Shown piece by piece: positions 13,079-14,941 of a stretch of DNA of 14,941 nucleotides. Under the pieces are notes generated by a model. The model was not told where the DNA came from. It saw only the letters and a list, made by a program, of their open reading frames with translations, and ran no database searches. The stretch comes from Planctomycetota bacterium (GTDB lineage: Bacteria > Planctomycetota > UBA1135 > UBA2386), in NCBI GenBank assembly GCA_020425885.1, contig JAGQRA010000967.1, positions 1-14,941 on the forward strand, given 5' to 3'. Numbering within the stretch: position 1 is the stretch's first letter; each line of letters begins with the position of its first letter. The position numbers and the translations under genes were made by a program.

Positions 13079-14941
13079 TCACCTCGAGCCGATCAGGCTG
13101 CCGATCGGGACCGCGCCGCCGACGAACCAGAACGCTCGATCGTCGCCGAAGTCGTGACCGTAGCCGACCTGCACCCAATCGCGGAACAGCGACAGGGTGG
13201 CGGCGACGCCGACTTCGGGCTGGTCGTCGCCGTTGAAGTCGAGGGCCGCGAAGGTGAGGCCGATGCCGGGATCGAAGAAGCGGTTGTAGAACGGTGACGA
13301 CCTGCTGCCGCCCTTCAGCAGCACGCTGTAGGCCGGGACGGTCTGGAACCGGGTTCCGACCGTCGCGCCGGAGCCGATCGGGTCGGCGAACATCAGCAGC
13401 GGCGTCGAGACGACATGGGGCAGCACCTGGAACATGGTCAGCTCGCGCTCTTCGATGATCGTCCGGCTTTCCGGGCTGTCCGCCTTGCCGACCGCGATGC
13501 GCAGCAACACCTTGTCACCGGCCGCGCGCGTGCCCGTACGAAGCAGGTTGAGTTCGGTCTGGCTCGGCACCTGATCCAGGCTGTGGCGCGTCACCTCCTC
13601 GCCCATCGCCAGCGCGTCGCGGTTGATCTGGCGTCCTTGGAGCAGCGTGCTCAATTGCAGATGCAGCGCTCCGGCGAGGCCGCTGGTCAGCGCGTCGAGC
13701 CTGGCTGCGGCCTGCCCGAGCTTCTCGGCCTGCGCCGTCAACTTCTCTGCCAGCTCGGTGACCGCCTCGACGGTGGATTCGACCGTGGCGATCAAGTGAC
13801 CGGTCTTTTCGATCAGTTCGGTCAGATCGGTGCGAACCGCCTGCAGCAAGCTGACCGGGTCCTGCGCATCGACCGCGCCGGAGCTGTAGCTGGCCTTCAG
13901 TCGCGCCAGCAGCGCCCGGTAGGCCGCGACCTCATCGGTGATCTTCTTGATCTCGGCCGCCACCGCGGCCTTGACGTCCGCGGCGGCCTGATCGGCGACG
14001 CCGCGGCCCTCGTCGACGATGGCCTTCAGGTCGGCTTCGAAGTCCTGGTCGAGCCGGGTCAGCAGGTCGAGCGCCATCGCCTTGGCGTCGAACAGGCTCG
14101 TCAGTCCGTCCTGCTGCCTGGCTTCTTTGCTGCCTTGCTCGACCATGAGCCTCTGCGCCTCGTCGATGTCGACGACGATGCGTTCGACGCGGAAGTAGTC
14201 GCCCTCGGGGTAGCTGTCGAAGCCCGGCAGGTGGACCGGGGTCGTGCCAGCCGCCGTGGCGATCCAGCCACCGAGCTGGACGAAGATGCCCTGAGCCGTG
14301 AGTTCGGCGGCGAGCTCCTCGCGCAGTCGATGGGCGTGCTCGGCCGCCTTCTCGAGAAACAGCGCGTACTGCACGCTGATCGGGACCTGCCCCTCGTATT
14401 GCTCCATGGCGCGGTTGAACGCCGGCCGGAAGCCAGGGAGCTGCAGCTCGGCATCGAGCTGGAAGATCGCGCTGGCTTTGGCGACGACGGGCTTCATGCC
14501 GTCGGTCAATGCTGCCTGGGCGGCTTCGCCCTTGTCGCTCGCCGCCCAGCTCGTCAGCGCCTCGCGCAGGCGCGGCAGGGCGGCGATGCCCCGATTGGCG
14601 GCGCGCTGGATGGCGAACAGGGCTGTGAGCTTGTTCGCATCGAGCTTCGCGGTGCCGAAGCGCCGCGCGGCCTGTTCGCGCAGCCGGTCCTGGTCGATGG
14701 CGATGCGCAGGCGGCTGTTGACGTCGACGATGCCGCCATCGCGCGCCGGTGTCGCGGTGCCGCCATCCTCGTCCTTCTCCTCGATCGAGAGCACCTGGTC
14801 ATCGGCCGCGGCGTCGGCGAAGGTGACGCCGCCGCGGGTCGCATTCCGCTCCGCGGTGAGGGGGTGGTCGCCGAGGTCGGGCAACGGACCGGTCCAGTGG
14901 ATCGCGCCGGTCGTGCAGGCGGTGGCGGCCGAGAACAGGAG
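13079..14941 (-). CDS. Long coiled-coil envelope protein of unknown function, 5' end beyond the window
   Basis: The frame is open to the right edge (at least 620 residues); a TTG at 14884 is inside it and is not the likely start. The first 19 visible residues read LLFSAATAC then TTGAIHWTGP, which looks like the end of a signal peptide with a loose lipobox at ATAC; the true start lies just outside. Counting from that TTG, an acidic Asp/Glu-rich stretch (~28-45) is followed by a largely helical body. Long heptad-like Ala/Glu/Leu/Lys helices (~270-430, e.g. VTELAEKLTAQAEKL) suggest a coiled coil. The last ~120 residues switch to beta-rich, aromatic sequence (PFYNRFFDPGIGLTFAALDF...VQVGYGHDF...FWFVGGAVPIG), like a few outer-membrane beta-barrel strands. 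I do not recognise a family. An envelope-spanning structural or efflux-accessory role is only a guess. The cupin start is 91 bases downstream. Confidence 0.75.
   Translation of the reverse strand, partial: LLFSAATACTTGAIHWTGPLPDLGDHPLTAERNATRGGVTFADAAADDQVLSIEEKDEDGGTATPARDGGIVDVNSRLRIAIDQDRLREQAARRFGTAKLDANKLTALFAIQRAANRGIAALPRLREALTSWAASDKGEAAQAALTDGMKPVVAKASAIFQLDAELQLPGFRPAFNRAMEQYEGQVPISVQYALFLEKAAEHAHRLREELAAELTAQGIFVQLGGWIATAAGTTPVHLPGFDSYPEGDYFRVERIVVDIDEAQRLMVEQGSKEARQQDGLTSLFDAKAMALDLLTRLDQDFEADLKAIVDEGRGVADQAAADVKAAVAAEIKKITDEVAAYRALLARLKASYSSGAVDAQDPVSLLQAVRTDLTELIEKTGHLIATVESTVEAVTELAEKLTAQAEKLGQAAARLDALTSGLAGALHLQLSTLLQGRQINRDALAMGEEVTRHSLDQVPSQTELNLLRTGTRAAGDKVLLRIAVGKADSPESRTIIEERELTMFQVLPHVVSTPLLMFADPIGSGATVGTRFQTVPAYSVLLKGGSRSSPFYNRFFDPGIGLTFAALDFNGDDQPEVGVAATLSLFRDWVQVGYGHDFGDDRAFWFVGGAVPIGSLIGSR

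Overview
This is a GC-rich bacterial window. It most likely comes from a planctomycete of the deep, poorly cultured lineages. That assignment is an inference from two things: several exported proteins share a C-terminal beta-rich module that I associate with large secreted-protein sets in those planctomycetes, and a complete DNA topoisomerase VI is encoded, which is mainly archaeal and plant but sporadic in bacteria. No rRNA, tRNA, CRISPR array, insertion sequence or integrase was seen.

Layout from left to right. On the minus strand are the N-terminal half of a WbpA-type nucleotide-sugar dehydrogenase (1-740, cut by the window edge) and a secreted beta-sandwich protein (852-1976). A small PGPGW-type membrane protein follows on the plus strand (2196-2633). 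It converges on a secreted Kelch-propeller protein (2698-4287, minus), with a cluster of strong hairpins between the two stops. Upstream of the Kelch gene on the same strand is the two-gene topoisomerase VI operon, top6B (5572-7323) then top6A (4381-5562). The top6A ribosome binding site overlaps the top6B stop codon. A roughly 340-base divergent intergenic region rich in inverted repeats separates top6B from a plus-strand block. That block holds a PKD-repeat secreted protein (7667-9760), a right-handed beta-helix secreted protein (9946-11349) and an Rsm22/METTL17-type methyltransferase-fold protein with an intact four-cysteine set (11380-12300). Rsm22 converges, with 6 bases between stops, on an exported cupin of the cysteine-dioxygenase-like type (12307-12987, minus, twin-arginine plus lipobox). 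Upstream of the cupin is a long coiled-coil envelope protein whose signal sequence runs off the right edge (13079-14941).

How the genes relate. Top6B (GHKL ATPase, H2TH and transducer) and Top6A (5Y-CAP plus Toprim) should form an A2B2 type IIB topoisomerase; every motif needed for activity is visible. Four secreted proteins (852-1976, 2698-4287, 7667-9760, 9946-11349) have unrelated N-terminal domains but a similar C-terminal tail of about 100-140 residues, which suggests a common surface-attachment or sorting module. The other genes look like ordinary housekeeping or envelope functions placed side by side, not a single pathway. I see no convincing new defence system or mobile system. The most novel-looking elements are the shared C-terminal module, the bacterial topoisomerase VI operon with its structured leader, the exported cupin, and the coiled-coil protein of unknown function.
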